Assembly: GCA_946183925.1 (NCBI GenBank)
Contig: CAMHDS010000012.1
Location: 1 to 40,123 of the forward strand
Direction of reading: 5' to 3'
DNA from: an uncultured Fibrobacter sp.
GTDB taxonomy: Bacteria > Fibrobacterota > Fibrobacteria > Fibrobacterales > Fibrobacteraceae
DNA: 40,123 nt
In this document: positions 1-6,689 of the stretch, piece by piece
Numbering within the stretch: the first letter of the stretch is position 1
How the letters are laid out: each line of letters begins with the position of its first letter
The notes under the pieces: model-generated
Database searches by the model: none
Seen by the model: the letters and a program-made list of their open reading frames with translations, nothing else
Told to the model about the DNA's origin: nothing
Program-made: the position numbers and the translations under genes

Positions 1-2
1 CC

Positions 3-272
3 AAGCCGAAGTTCAGCGCCAGCGCCGTGGTGCCCGGTGGCGAACTCTACATCCCACTGGAAGGTATCCTCGACCCGGCTGCAGAAATCGCCCGCCTCGA
101 AAAAGAAATCGAGAAGGCCAAGGCATTCGCCGCTTCGATTGAGAAAAAGCTTTCTAACCAAAAGTTTGTCTCAGGAGCTCCCGAAGCGGTAGTCAACGCT
201 GAACGAGTAAAGTTGGCTACACAACAGGATATTATTGCGAAGAACGAGGCCGCACTTAAAGAGTTGAAGTAA
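3..272 (+). CDS. valS: Valyl-tRNA synthetase, C-terminal end (partial)
   Basis: Open at the left edge; about 89 residues and the TAA stop are visible. The segment reads GGELYIPLEGILDPAAEI, then an Arg/Lys/Glu-rich heptad stretch, then KLSNQKFVSGAPEAVV. This is the typical end of bacterial ValRS: the C-terminal coiled-coil arm, which contacts tRNA-Val near the elbow. ValRS charges tRNA-Val in the cytoplasm. The last 25 codons (198-272) recur in diverged form at 1088-1162, which suggests that this gene's 3' end was rebuilt when foreign DNA arrived. The catalytic domains lie outside the window. Confidence is high for identity; the duplication is seen directly, its cause is inferred. Confidence 0.93.
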   Translation, partial: KPKFSASAVVPGGELYIPLEGILDPAAEIARLEKEIEKAKAFAASIEKKLSNQKFVSGAPEAVVNAERVKLATQQDIIAKNEAALKELK

Positions 273-284
273 GGCTCGCGACTT

Positions 285-311
285 GTCATTCCCGGCTTGG
301 TCGGGAATCTT
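285..311. repeat. REP-like palindrome (GTCATTCCCG type)
   Basis: GTCATTCCCG and CGGGAATC arms form a short hairpin just after valS. The same design (GGAGAT..CCCGCCTTCGCGGG..ATGACA) occurs inverted at 5792-5823 and 9959-9990, so this is a dispersed palindromic family. Confidence 0.6.
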
Positions 312-322
312 CAAAACAATTC

Positions 323-355
323 AAAAGAGGTGCCCCGCACGAGCACCTCTTTTTT
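323..355 (+). terminator. Rho-independent terminator after valS
   Basis: Stem AAGAGGTGC / GCACCTCTT with a 9-nt loop, followed by a T run. A second terminator with the same AAGAGGTG / CACCTCTT stem follows the valS remnant at 1237-1266. Confidence 0.85.
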
Positions 356-374
356 CATCCCCCACATTGGTCTA

Positions 375-403
375 TTGACTATCGTTGTCAAAAAATATAT
401 ATT
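375..403 (+). promoter_or_regulatory. Sigma-70-type promoter of the vapBC-like pair
   Basis: TTGACT at 375-380, exactly 17 bp, then TATATT at 398-403. It lies 23 nt before the ATG at 427, which has a GGAGG Shine-Dalgarno at 416-420. The same pattern (TTGNNN, 17 bp, TATATT) recurs before dinJ, the MATE gene and the tRNA gene. Confidence 0.75.
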
Positions 404-426
404 GGTAATGTAAATGGAGGTTTCCT

Positions 427-645
427 ATGTCCGAAGCCATGGTTGCAGAATTCACAAAACGAGCAGCGTCCCTTTCTAACGAAGAGACGATTTTCGTCAT
501 TTCCATTCTTTTGGAAAAGCTGAAAGCACCTGCAACCGCAACTACGAAAAACGGCTCTTTGGACAATATTTTCAACTTGGCTGACAAGCTCCACTTAAAC
601 TCTGCCGGAAAGTCCTGGACACGCGAGGAGCTTTATGACCGCTAG
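427..645 (+). CDS. Putative antitoxin of a VapBC-like pair
   Basis: 72 residues, starting at an ATG with a good GGAGG site. No strong DNA-binding signature is visible; the N-terminal half is predicted helical (AEFTKRAASLSNEETIFVIS) and the C-terminal part resembles the loose toxin-wrapping tail of VapB-type antitoxins, ending in WTREELYDR. The assignment rests mainly on position: it overlaps the PIN-domain toxin gene by 11 nt in the usual antitoxin-first order and shares its promoter. The expected role is to bind the toxin and repress the operon. The pair lies between the intact valS 3' end and its displaced copy, so it came in with the duplicated tail. The antitoxin subfamily is not recognised. 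Confidence 0.7.
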   Translation: MSEAMVAEFTKRAASLSNEETIFVISILLEKLKAPATATTKNGSLDNIFNLADKLHLNSAGKSWTREELYDR

Positions 646-1051
646 TTGCTTTCTGGATACAAACATTCTTGTATATTCAGTTGACGAAAAGGACAAAGCC
701 AAGCAACGCACCGCCAGAGATTTGATTGCCACCTTGGTCCAAAATGATGACGCAATTATTTCCACGCAAACCTTGCAGGAATTTTACAACGCAGCCACCA
801 AGAAATTGATTGCATCAAAGAAGGATGCAGGATTGTTTGTCAAGCAGTTTTCCGACATCATTCCAGTCCATAGCAACACCGTAAACGATGTGTTGGCGGC
901 GATAGACATTAGTGAAGCGTCTCAACTATCCTTTTGGGATTCTCTTATTTTGGCATCCGCAAAAGCATGCGGTTGCACAACGATTTATTCAGAAGATCTG
1001 AACGACGGGCAAACGATTAACGGCGTAAAAGTCGTGAATCCGTTTAAGTAA
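635..1051 (+). CDS. PIN-domain ribonuclease toxin (VapC-like)
   Basis: 138 residues, a normal VapC length. PIN-domain acidic residues are in place: D8 in FLDTNILVY, E49 in TLQEFYNA, D102 in SFWDSLILASA and D121 in YSEDLNDG; these would bind Mg2+ for RNA cleavage. In the family, such toxins cut initiator tRNA, other tRNAs or rRNA and stop translation; the target here cannot be read from sequence. The ATG lies inside the antitoxin gene (11-nt overlap) behind a GAGGAG site, so translation is probably coupled. Strong call for the PIN fold and the toxin role. Confidence 0.9.
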   Translation: MTASCFLDTNILVYSVDEKDKAKQRTARDLIATLVQNDDAIISTQTLQEFYNAATKKLIASKKDAGLFVKQFSDIIPVHSNTVNDVLAAIDISEASQLSFWDSLILASAKACGCTTIYSEDLNDGQTINGVKVVNPFK

Positions 1052-1087
1052 GACCGACGCTCGATTTTAGTTAGCGACAGTCACTCC

Positions 1088-1162
1088 GCTGAACGCACCA
1101 AGCTCGCTACGCAGCAAGACATTATCGCGAAGAATGAGGCGGCGCTGAAGGAACTGAAGTGA
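1088..1162 (+). pseudogene. Displaced remnant of the valS 3' end
   Basis: 24 codons plus TGA that translate to AERTKLATQQDIIAKNEAAL followed by KELK. This matches the last 24 residues of ValS at 198-272 except for one residue (T for V). By hand count 19 of 75 bases differ, nearly all at silent positions. Upstream of 1088 the similarity stops abruptly and there is no start codon, so it is not a gene. It is best read as the original valS tail, cut off when a cassette carrying its own valS tail integrated. Confidence 0.85.
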
Positions 1163-1230
1163 CACAAGCCGCGAATGCGGATTGTGTCATCCTGAGCGGA
1201 GAGGCGCAAGCCTCGTAGTCGAAGGATCTA
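1163..1230. repeat. REP-like palindromic sequence (GTCATCCTGAGC type)
   Basis: First a hairpin of ACACAA-CCGC / GCGG-TTGTGT arms just after the valS remnant, then GTCATCCTGAGCGGAG ... TAGTCGAAGGATCT. The second phrase resembles dispersed palindromes seen in many bacterial genomes. There is no coding potential. Confidence 0.6.
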
Positions 1231-1236
1231 AATTTT

Positions 1237-1266
1237 AAGAGGTGTTCTTAGAACACCTCTTTTTTT
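1237..1266 (+). terminator. Rho-independent terminator (old valS terminator)
   Basis: Perfect 11-bp stem AAGAGGTGTTC / GAACACCTCTT with a TTA loop and a T run. It follows the valS remnant and shares its outer stem with the terminator at 323-355, so the valS duplication appears to include the terminator. Confidence 0.85.
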
Positions 1267-1272
1267 GTCAAC

Positions 1273-1551
1273 CTATTTTCCGAATAAATCCGAATGTGAG
1301 CCAGTCGCTGTCGCCGAAAGAATCAATTCATCATTAAATATCTGATACATCAAAAGCCAATCCGGCTCAATATGACATTCTCTAAAATCGGACAAAGTTC
1401 CAACCAACTGATGATCTCGATTGTTAGGCGGAAGTGGTTCACCTTTCGACAACTTATCCAGTACAGCGATTAATTTGTTTAAGTCTTTACCACGTTTTTT
1501 CATGACCTTGACATCATGCTTCATGCGGCTAGTGTACTTAATCTGGAACAA
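1273..1551 (-). CDS. yafQ: YafQ-type mRNA interferase toxin
   Basis: 92 residues, the YafQ length. The family pattern is visible: KHDVKVMKKRGKDLNKL near the N-terminus, RDHQLVGTLSDFRECHIEPD in the middle and ATGSHSDLF at the end. H47, H60, D64 and H86 line up with the catalytic histidines and aspartate known in E. coli YafQ, a ribosome-dependent RNase. The start is a TTG 8 nt after GGAGGA; the gene lies 3 nt downstream of the DinJ-like antitoxin in the same operon. No key residue appears to be missing, so it is probably active. Confidence 0.9.
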   Translation of the reverse strand: MFQIKYTSRMKHDVKVMKKRGKDLNKLIAVLDKLSKGEPLPPNNRDHQLVGTLSDFRECHIEPDWLLMYQIFNDELILSATATGSHSDLFGK

Positions 1552-1554
1552 AGG

Positions 1555-1818
1555 CTATTCCTCCAGCATAGAGGCAACAGCATCTGCAGCCGTGGCATAA
1601 GGGCCATGGAGATTCTTGCGACTACGTGTATCTTCAATAGCCTTTTCCAAGGATAAGTCCTCGGGTGCATGACGGACTTCAAAAGGAATCCCTTTATGCT
1701 CAATGGCAAAAGTCAAGAATATGCGGATAGCCGTAGATGTATCCATACCGAGAGACTGGAACAAATCGTCCGACTTCTTTTTCAGGTCATCATCGACCCT
1801 CATTTGCAATGTAGCCAT
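1555..1818 (-). CDS. dinJ: RelB/DinJ-family antitoxin
   Basis: 87 residues from the ATG at 1818; an upstream in-frame start would add 13 residues but lacks a site, whereas this ATG follows AAAGGAG. The N-terminus MATLQMRVDDDLKKKSDDLF with LGMDTSTAIRIFL is the ribbon-helix-helix DNA-binding domain of DinJ/RelB. The C-terminal half should wrap the YafQ-like toxin encoded 3 nt downstream. In the family the antitoxin, alone or with toxin, represses its own promoter; a promoter and a palindrome are visible upstream (1840-1903). Confidence 0.9.
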   Translation of the reverse strand: MATLQMRVDDDLKKKSDDLFQSLGMDTSTAIRIFLTFAIEHKGIPFEVRHAPEDLSLEKAIEDTRSRKNLHGPYATAADAVASMLEE

Positions 1819-1839
1819 AGTTAAGCTCCTTTTTCCGTA

Positions 1840-1868
1840 AATATACACAATTTGCATTTACAAGTCAA
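1840..1868 (-). promoter_or_regulatory. Promoter of the dinJ-yafQ operon
   Basis: Read on the minus strand: TTGACT (1868-1863), 17 bp, TATATT (1845-1840), about 20 nt before the dinJ ATG. It has the same -35, spacer length and -10 as the vapBC promoter. Confidence 0.75.
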
Positions 1869-1885
1869 TAAATTTTAACGAAAAT

Positions 1886-1903
1886 GTAATGACAATTCAT
1901 TAC
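1886..1903. promoter_or_regulatory. Candidate DinJ operator palindrome
   Basis: GTAATGA-CAAT-TCATTAC, a perfect 7-bp inverted repeat, lies 17 bp upstream of the dinJ -35 box. Ribbon-helix-helix antitoxins bind short palindromes near their promoter; the role here is inferred from position. Confidence 0.4.
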
Positions 1904-1947
1904 ACTTTCTATCAAGACGATCCTTTTTCACCCGAAAAACACTTTTT

Positions 1948-1978
1948 TTGACATTTTGCGCATTTTTGAAGCTATATT
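1948..1978 (+). promoter_or_regulatory. Promoter of the candidate structured RNA
   Basis: TTGACA at 1948-1953 and TATATT at 1973-1978. The spacing is 19 bp, longer than the 17 bp of the other promoters here, so it may be weaker or regulated. It points into the structured region at 1985-2232. Confidence 0.5.
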
Positions 1979-1984
1979 TAAAGG

Positions 1985-2232
1985 GTAAAAGAGTTTTTGC
2001 TCTTGTTCTCCATACGAAATCTCGACCATTTCACAAAGCGAGAACGAGGCAGACGCTCACGCAGGTACGCCGCTTTGCGGTGTGCTTCAGTTTGTTATGT
2101 CAGCTTTTTAGCTGATTCTTGGTCGCGTAGATCAAGGGCAACAGCCCTTATGGGGCGTGGGTCGTTTGCGTTTATCGCTTTGAGGCAGTCGAGAGCCCCG
2201 TATGGATAAATGCAACGATCTACGCCTTTTTT
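1985..2232 (+). ncRNA. Candidate structured non-coding RNA, family unknown
   Basis: About 250 nt without a convincing gene. It is rich in perfect hairpins: AAGAG/CTCTT (1989-2004), TCTCG/CGAGA (2020-2043), GCCGC/GCGGT (2069-2081), TCAGCT/AGCTGA (2100-2115), AAGGGC/GCCCTT (2134-2149) and GGGGC/GCCCC (2152-2199). The 3' domain is closed by a 9-bp stem, GCGTAGATC (2125-2133) with GATCTACGC (2217-2225), followed by CTTTTTT, a good intrinsic terminator. A promoter precedes it. It does not match tmRNA, RNase P RNA, SRP RNA or 6S RNA features by eye. A 70-residue open frame at 1997-2209 is Arg/Ser-rich and looks like chance. Alternatively this is a dispersed palindromic element. It lies just upstream of the OLD nuclease gene. 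Confidence 0.5.
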
Positions 2233-2312
2233 GTATTCTCAAAAATCGCGAAGTGCTTTGCAGAACAATCAAAAACTTGAGATGTTAAACCTGTTCTGTA
2301 GGGATTTGCCGC

Positions 2313-3995
2313 ATGAAACTACGCTCATTTACTATTGAGAATTATAGAAGCATTAAGAATGCCAGGAAAATCGACATTTCCGATTTGACCACAATAATTG
2401 GTCGTAACAATGAGGGCAAGTCCAACATTTTGAGAGCGTTAAATGTCGCTATGACGATCATTGGTAAGCGACGCTCTTTGGCGTCCGCAAGGCTGAGACC
2501 AAATAAAGACGATTTTTTCTATAATCGGAAGAGGGACTTTCCAATAGATTTGCAAGATGAAACGGAGTCTGGAGAAACCGCATTTGAACTGGAATTCTAC
2601 TCTTTCTCGCCAAGTGAAAAAAAAGGCCTCGAAAAAATAATAGGAAAGGCTTATTCAAAGGATTCAATTTCAATTAGAATTGAAATCGGAATACAAGAAA
2701 AGCCCTGTATAACTTGTGAGTGTAAGGAAATATCGAAGTTTACGAATGAAATCACAGATTTCGTATCCTCACACATTACGTTCAATTATATATCTGCTAT
2801 TCGAACAAATGAAAATGCGGAGTATGTCGTTCAATCGCTTGTATCATCGGAATTAAAAATATTGGAAGGCGATAAAAAATATAAGAAAGCATTGGAAACG
2901 ATAAAGAAAATAAGAGAACCACTTTTAAAGAAAGTCTCCAAGAACGTAAAGAAGAGTTTGATTGAATTTCTTCCATCAATCAGAGATTTGCGTATTGAAT
3001 TTGCAGAAAATTCAAGGGCATGGCCTTTTTTGAGAGAAGGTATAAATATTGTTATTGATGACGGGCAACCGACAAATCTAGAGTATAAAGGCGATGGAAT
3101 TAAATCTCTTGTTACAATGGGTTTATTAAAAAATCGAGGTGATGTTGGTACACCTTCTATTATTGCGATAGAAGAACCTGAATCCCATTTGCATTCGTCT
3201 GCTATAGATAGGTTGAAAAAAATTTTAGAAGATCTTTCTCGGACTTCGCAAGTTATTGTTTCATCTCACAACCCTATTTTAGTCAACAGATATGACCAGG
3301 GTGTTAATATTTTAGTAGAAAATGGTCAAGCTATTTTTAAACCGAATATAAGACAAATAAGAGACTCCTTAGGAATAAAAATTTCAGACAATCTAACTGA
3401 CGCAGAAAATGTCCTTCTCGTGGAAGGCGAAACAGACAAGGTGATTCTAGCATCGTTTATCAAGTCTTTTTTCCCAAAATTGTTTAAAGCAATCGAACAA
3501 AATGCCGTAGTTATTCAATCTTCGGGCGGAACAAAGAATATGCCTGCAATTTTAAAGACATACTCTATGTTAGTTTGCAAGGTGTTTGTTGTAACTGACG
3601 CGGATAAATCAGCACGGGAAATGCTAAAGAAATTAAAAGAAGAAAATCTCGTGTTAGAATCGGACTATTGTTCATTAACATGCACAGGAAAATACGAATC
3701 AGAAATAGAGGATGTTTTTGACCCTTCATCCTATATTGATTTTATAAATAAACGATATGGTCTCAATCTTGTGCTGAAAGATTTTAGTGGCAATTTAAAA
3801 TGGTCTGAAAAAATTGCAAAAATTTTGAACGGAAAGGGAAAAATCCTTGAAAAAAAGGATATCTCAGATTTAAAGCAACTTGTTGCAGAAAAAATCGCTG
3901 AAAATATAAAAAAGGCCTATGACAAGCGAAGATGTCCTGCGTTATACGCTTTTATAAAGAACACCGAAAAACAAATTTTTCAATCCAACCACTAG
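2313..3995 (+). CDS. OLD-family ATPase/TOPRIM nuclease
   Basis: 560 residues. The N-terminal ABC-type ATPase half has Walker A GRNNEGKS (30-37), a GDGIKSLVTMGLL signature-like segment (about 260-272), Walker B with IIAIEEPESHLHS (283-295) and a switch histidine in VIVSSHNP (314-321). The C-terminal half is TOPRIM: NVLLVEGETDK (E371) and VVTDADKS (D429, D431), the metal-binding residues of OLD nucleases. Family members are DNA nucleases, many acting in phage defence (P2 Old, GajA of Gabija). No GajB-like helicase is next to it, so it looks like a single-gene OLD. The gene is AT-rich, with many Lys/Ile/Asn codons, unlike the GC-rich genes after 5800, which fits horizontal transfer. The ATG at 2313 is preceded by only a weak TAGGGA site. 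Confidence 0.9.
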   Translation: MKLRSFTIENYRSIKNARKIDISDLTTIIGRNNEGKSNILRALNVAMTIIGKRRSLASARLRPNKDDFFYNRKRDFPIDLQDETESGETAFELEFYSFSPSEKKGLEKIIGKAYSKDSISIRIEIGIQEKPCITCECKEISKFTNEITDFVSSHITFNYISAIRTNENAEYVVQSLVSSELKILEGDKKYKKALETIKKIREPLLKKVSKNVKKSLIEFLPSIRDLRIEFAENSRAWPFLREGINIVIDDGQPTNLEYKGDGIKSLVTMGLLKNRGDVGTPSIIAIEEPESHLHSSAIDRLKKILEDLSRTSQVIVSSHNPILVNRYDQGVNILVENGQAIFKPNIRQIRDSLGIKISDNLTDAENVLLVEGETDKVILASFIKSFFPKLFKAIEQNAVVIQSSGGTKNMPAILKTYSMLVCKVFVVTDADKSAREMLKKLKEENLVLESDYCSLTCTGKYESEIEDVFDPSSYIDFINKRYGLNLVLKDFSGNLKWSEKIAKILNGKGKILEKKDISDLKQLVAEKIAENIKKAYDKRRCPALYAFIKNTEKQIFQSNH

Positions 3996-4009
3996 CACGG
4001 AGACTTATC

Positions 4010-5647
4010 ATGAAACAAAAATTGATCAAAAATAATAAGGGCTTTTTTGTATTGCTTGCTACAATGATTATCTTCGCTGCATGTGGCGGAGATAGTGGAA
4101 GCAATGGTAAAACCGAAACAGATGAATCTTCGCAGGCGGAAACCTTCGACGATCTTCCCAATTGCAGCAAGAATCGCGAAGGTGAAACGGTTACCGTTTT
4201 GGATGATCGAAAAACATACATTTGCAGTAATGGACGATGGGAATATCTGAATGAAGTTCCTGACACGGTCAAGACGGAAGATGATTTGTCTGCTTGCCTA
4301 GAGAAGAACGAAGGCAAGATAGCCTTCGTCACAAAGAATTCTACAGTATGGGGTTGTTTTGACAAACGTTGGGAGGAACTTGGTACGGCTTATCAGAATG
4401 CAGATGACCTTCCGAATTGCTCCGACAAACGCGAAGGCAATACAGCCTATGTTATTGATGACAAAGAACCTCTGACTTGTTCTGATGGGAAATGGGAAAA
4501 ATCCGGCATCCAACCACAAAATCAAGAAACTGACTCAAAGAATGACCATAAATCATCATCTTCTAGTAAACAATATTCTAGTTCAAGTGTAGAAAAGGAT
4601 TCTAACGAATCGTCTAGTTCTATTGAAGAAACAATAACGGATATGAAACTTTCCGTATATTCTTCAACGGAAGTCTTTCCTAAATGTATTCTTGATGATT
4701 TGGGGAAAATTATAGTGAACCTATTGGATACATCATATTTTATTTGTGAAAAGGAAGGTGGAAACGGCCTGAGTGACTACACAATGGAATATCGAAAAAT
4801 AAAGAAAGAAGAGATGAAATTAGTTTTTGAGGCTGCTTTCGGAGAATGTTCAGAAAAAAAGAAAGGTCAGAAGTTTAACTTGTTTGAAAAGAAGATTATT
4901 TGTGATGAAAATACAGATTTCCATTATTTCAGTTATCACTATTATAATGAGTTTGATTTGCTTACAGATAATCGAGATGGCCAGGAGTACAAAACAATTA
5001 AAATAGGTCACCAGATTTGGATGGCGGAAAATTTAAACTATGACTATAGAATTGAAGGAGCTGATTTTAGTTATTGCTACGACAACAAATCTGATAATTG
5101 CGAAAAATATGGACGCCTTTACACATGGGCCGCCGCAATGGATAGTGCCGCCGTATTTTCTGAAGATGGAAAGGGGTGTGGAGCAAATTCTACAATTGAA
5201 ATAAACTCGGGTAATGATACGACATGGTATTGTAAACCCAAGAATACCATTCGTGGAATATGTCCCAAAAATTGGCATTTACCAAATGTCGAGGAATATA
5301 GACAACTTGTGGAATTTGTTAGCGGAGAAAACTGCAGTTGGTATAATTCAAGTTATTCTAATTCTAGTAGCACTCATGCCTGTGCGGGAGGTTTTGAATT
5401 AAAGTCTTGGTCAGGTTGGTCTCATGGCGGCAATGGATCGAATGAATTCGGTTTTTCCGTTTTGCCTGCGGGTTTCTCGTATGAACTGCTTGATTCAACA
5501 GCTGCTTTTTGGGAGTCGGACGTTATATTAAGTTATGATGGAGGAAATGCCAAAGCCATAACAATGGATTATTCGCATAACAATGTAAATTTCAACGATG
5601 TGATTAGAACTGTAGAAAGGCTATCTATTCGTTGCATTAAGGATTAA
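4010..5647 (+). CDS. Lipoprotein with Fibrobacter major paralogous domain
   Basis: 545 residues from the ATG at 4010, 14 nt after the OLD stop and behind CACGGAGAC; a longer frame starting inside the OLD gene is unlikely. The signal peptide has a lipobox ending FAAC (C25). Three Cys-containing modules of about 40 residues follow, each starting DDLPNC or DDLSAC and ending in an aromatic GRWE/KRWEE/GKWE motif (about 45-165). Next come a Ser-rich linker (KSSSSSKQYSSSS) and the C-terminal 'Fib_succ_major' domain: RDGQEYKTIKIGHQIWMAEN, YGRLYTWAAAMDSA, GICPKNWHLPNVEEYRQL. The domain is C-type-lectin-like in pattern; its function is unknown. It is probably a surface-anchored outer membrane lipoprotein. 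It is AT-rich like the OLD gene and may be co-transcribed with it. Confidence 0.85.
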   Translation: MKQKLIKNNKGFFVLLATMIIFAACGGDSGSNGKTETDESSQAETFDDLPNCSKNREGETVTVLDDRKTYICSNGRWEYLNEVPDTVKTEDDLSACLEKNEGKIAFVTKNSTVWGCFDKRWEELGTAYQNADDLPNCSDKREGNTAYVIDDKEPLTCSDGKWEKSGIQPQNQETDSKNDHKSSSSSKQYSSSSVEKDSNESSSSIEETITDMKLSVYSSTEVFPKCILDDLGKIIVNLLDTSYFICEKEGGNGLSDYTMEYRKIKKEEMKLVFEAAFGECSEKKKGQKFNLFEKKIICDENTDFHYFSYHYYNEFDLLTDNRDGQEYKTIKIGHQIWMAENLNYDYRIEGADFSYCYDNKSDNCEKYGRLYTWAAAMDSAAVFSEDGKGCGANSTIEINSGNDTTWYCKPKNTIRGICPKNWHLPNVEEYRQLVEFVSGENCSWYNSSYSNSSSTHACAGGFELKSWSGWSHGGNGSNEFGFSVLPAGFSYELLDSTAAFWESDVILSYDGGNAKAITMDYSHNNVNFNDVIRTVERLSIRCIKD

Positions 5648-5791
5648 AAAATTTTTTTGCGTTAGGGATAGTGACCCCTTGGGGCGGAGACTTGCTCGCA
5701 AGGCTCCGTTCTAGGAGGCAGGCGTCAAGCGAAGCGAAGACGGGTGCCCCTAGAATATAGCCCGACCCGCACGGGTAGTGCGGGGAACGCC

Positions 5792-5823
5792 CAAGGAGAT
5801 CCCCGCCTTCGCGGGGATGACAG
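5792..5823. repeat. REP-like palindrome (CCCGCCTTCGCGGG type)
   Basis: AAGGAGATCCCCGCCTTCGC continuing GGGGATGACAGG, a strong hairpin with a near copy at 9959-9990. It lies in the 185-nt gap between the convergent lipoprotein and hydrolase genes. The gap also holds a CCCGCAC/GTGCGGG hairpin at about 5766-5784 and a GGAGACTTGC/GCAAGGCTCC palindrome near 5686; either could act as a bidirectional terminator. Confidence 0.65.
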
Positions 5824-5832
5824 GAATGGGCT

Positions 5833-6378
5833 CTACAACCCTAGCGTCTTTTCGAATTCGGCCAGCAACTTGCGGCCCTGTTCCCATTCGCCCAGGTTGG
5901 AGTCGGCGTTGATATGCCCGAGGCATCCCACATCCACGAACATAGAGCCCCAGGCATCTGCAAACTGGCGGGCCCGTTCGATGGTCACGTAAATGTCGTT
6001 TTCGCTGGCCACAACGCAACTGGGCACGGGCAATTTTTGCAGGGGTACAGGCGCAAAATCCTTCGCGAGGTCAAGCTTATCCACATCGGCTGGCGCTACA
6101 AGAAAAACCGCCTTGACGTTGCCGGGGACTCCGCCTTTTGCCGCCTTCTCCAAAAGCCAGTGGACCGTAGTGACCACCCCCAGGCTGTGGGACACAAGAA
6201 TGGTATCCGTTTTCAGGCCAGACACGGTTTCGTCAAGGGCCAACACCCAATCCGCCTTTAAGGGATGGTCCCAACTGTGCTGATAGACACGGCTTGCGTC
6301 GGGCAGGCTCTTTGTCCAGTAGGTTTGCCAGTGGGTAGGTCCAGAATTGCTGTATCCGGGGACAATCAGGTAATGCAT
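5833..6378 (-). CDS. Alpha/beta hydrolase, RBBP9/YdeN family
   Basis: 181 residues from the ATG at 6378. A TTG six codons earlier is also possible and would directly abut the upstream stop. Visible family pattern: HYLIVPGYSNSGPTHWQTYW at the N-terminus, the nucleophile motif SHSLG (serine 65 from the ATG), then SENDIYV carrying the likely acid and LGHINADS carrying the histidine. The family comprises small serine hydrolases of largely unknown substrate. It is the last gene of a minus-strand run with a small CxxC protein and a YugP-like peptidase. Confidence 0.85.
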   Translation of the reverse strand: MHYLIVPGYSNSGPTHWQTYWTKSLPDASRVYQHSWDHPLKADWVLALDETVSGLKTDTILVSHSLGVVTTVHWLLEKAAKGGVPGNVKAVFLVAPADVDKLDLAKDFAPVPLQKLPVPSCVVASENDIYVTIERARQFADAWGSMFVDVGCLGHINADSNLGEWEQGRKLLAEFEKTLGL

Positions 6379-6396
6379 AGCAGACAAATTTAGCAA

Positions 6397-6681
6397 TCAA
6401 TCCCAGTTGATGCTGGGAGGCGGGTCCTTGAGGTCCTTATTTTGCTTGGCGGCCTCGAATTTCTTTTCCAGAAGTTCTGCACGGCTTTTCTGGGCTTCCT
6501 TGGCGGCGGCGAACTTGGCGTCCAATTCGGAACTGCGGGACTTCTGTTCTTTCAAGAAGTCGTCGAAGGACTTGAGTTCCTTCTTGAACTCCTTGTGGGA
6601 AAGAACTTCGCCGGTATCGGCGTCCACCACGATTTCGCCCTTGCACATGGGGCATTCGACAGTCAGCGTTCTCACGGCCAT
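6397..6681 (-). CDS. Small CxxC / coiled-coil protein of unknown function
   Basis: 94 residues with ATG behind GGAGACT. The N-terminus reads VECPMCKGEIVVDADTGEVL, a single CxxC knuckle of zinc-ribbon type without the second Cys pair, so metal binding would need dimerisation or partners. Residues 30-85 are a charged Lys/Glu/Ala coiled coil, and the end is Pro-rich (DPPPSINWD). No signal peptide. It lies 8 nt downstream of the YugP-like gene and abuts the hydrolase, so it belongs to the same transcript. Function unknown. Confidence 0.75.
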   Translation of the reverse strand: MAVRTLTVECPMCKGEIVVDADTGEVLSHKEFKKELKSFDDFLKEQKSRSSELDAKFAAAKEAQKSRAELLEKKFEAAKQNKDLKDPPPSINWD

Positions 6682-6689
6682 AGAGTCTC

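Noticed and set aside
1997..2209. 70-residue open frame
   Set aside because: Arg/Ser/Ala-rich composition with no family pattern, and it lies in a region of perfect hairpins ending in a terminator. A structured RNA or repeat explains it better.
2233..2312. Riboswitch or attenuator before the OLD gene
   Set aside because: After the terminator at 2232 I see no further stable hairpin or known aptamer pattern.
2313..3995. Gabija system (GajA)
   Set aside because: The ATPase/TOPRIM layout and length fit GajA, but no UvrD-like GajB gene is next to it. Called OLD-family only.
5744..6283. Plus-strand open frames opposite the hydrolase gene
   Set aside because: They are shadows of the minus-strand gene and of REP-like palindromes. 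No ribosome site or family pattern.
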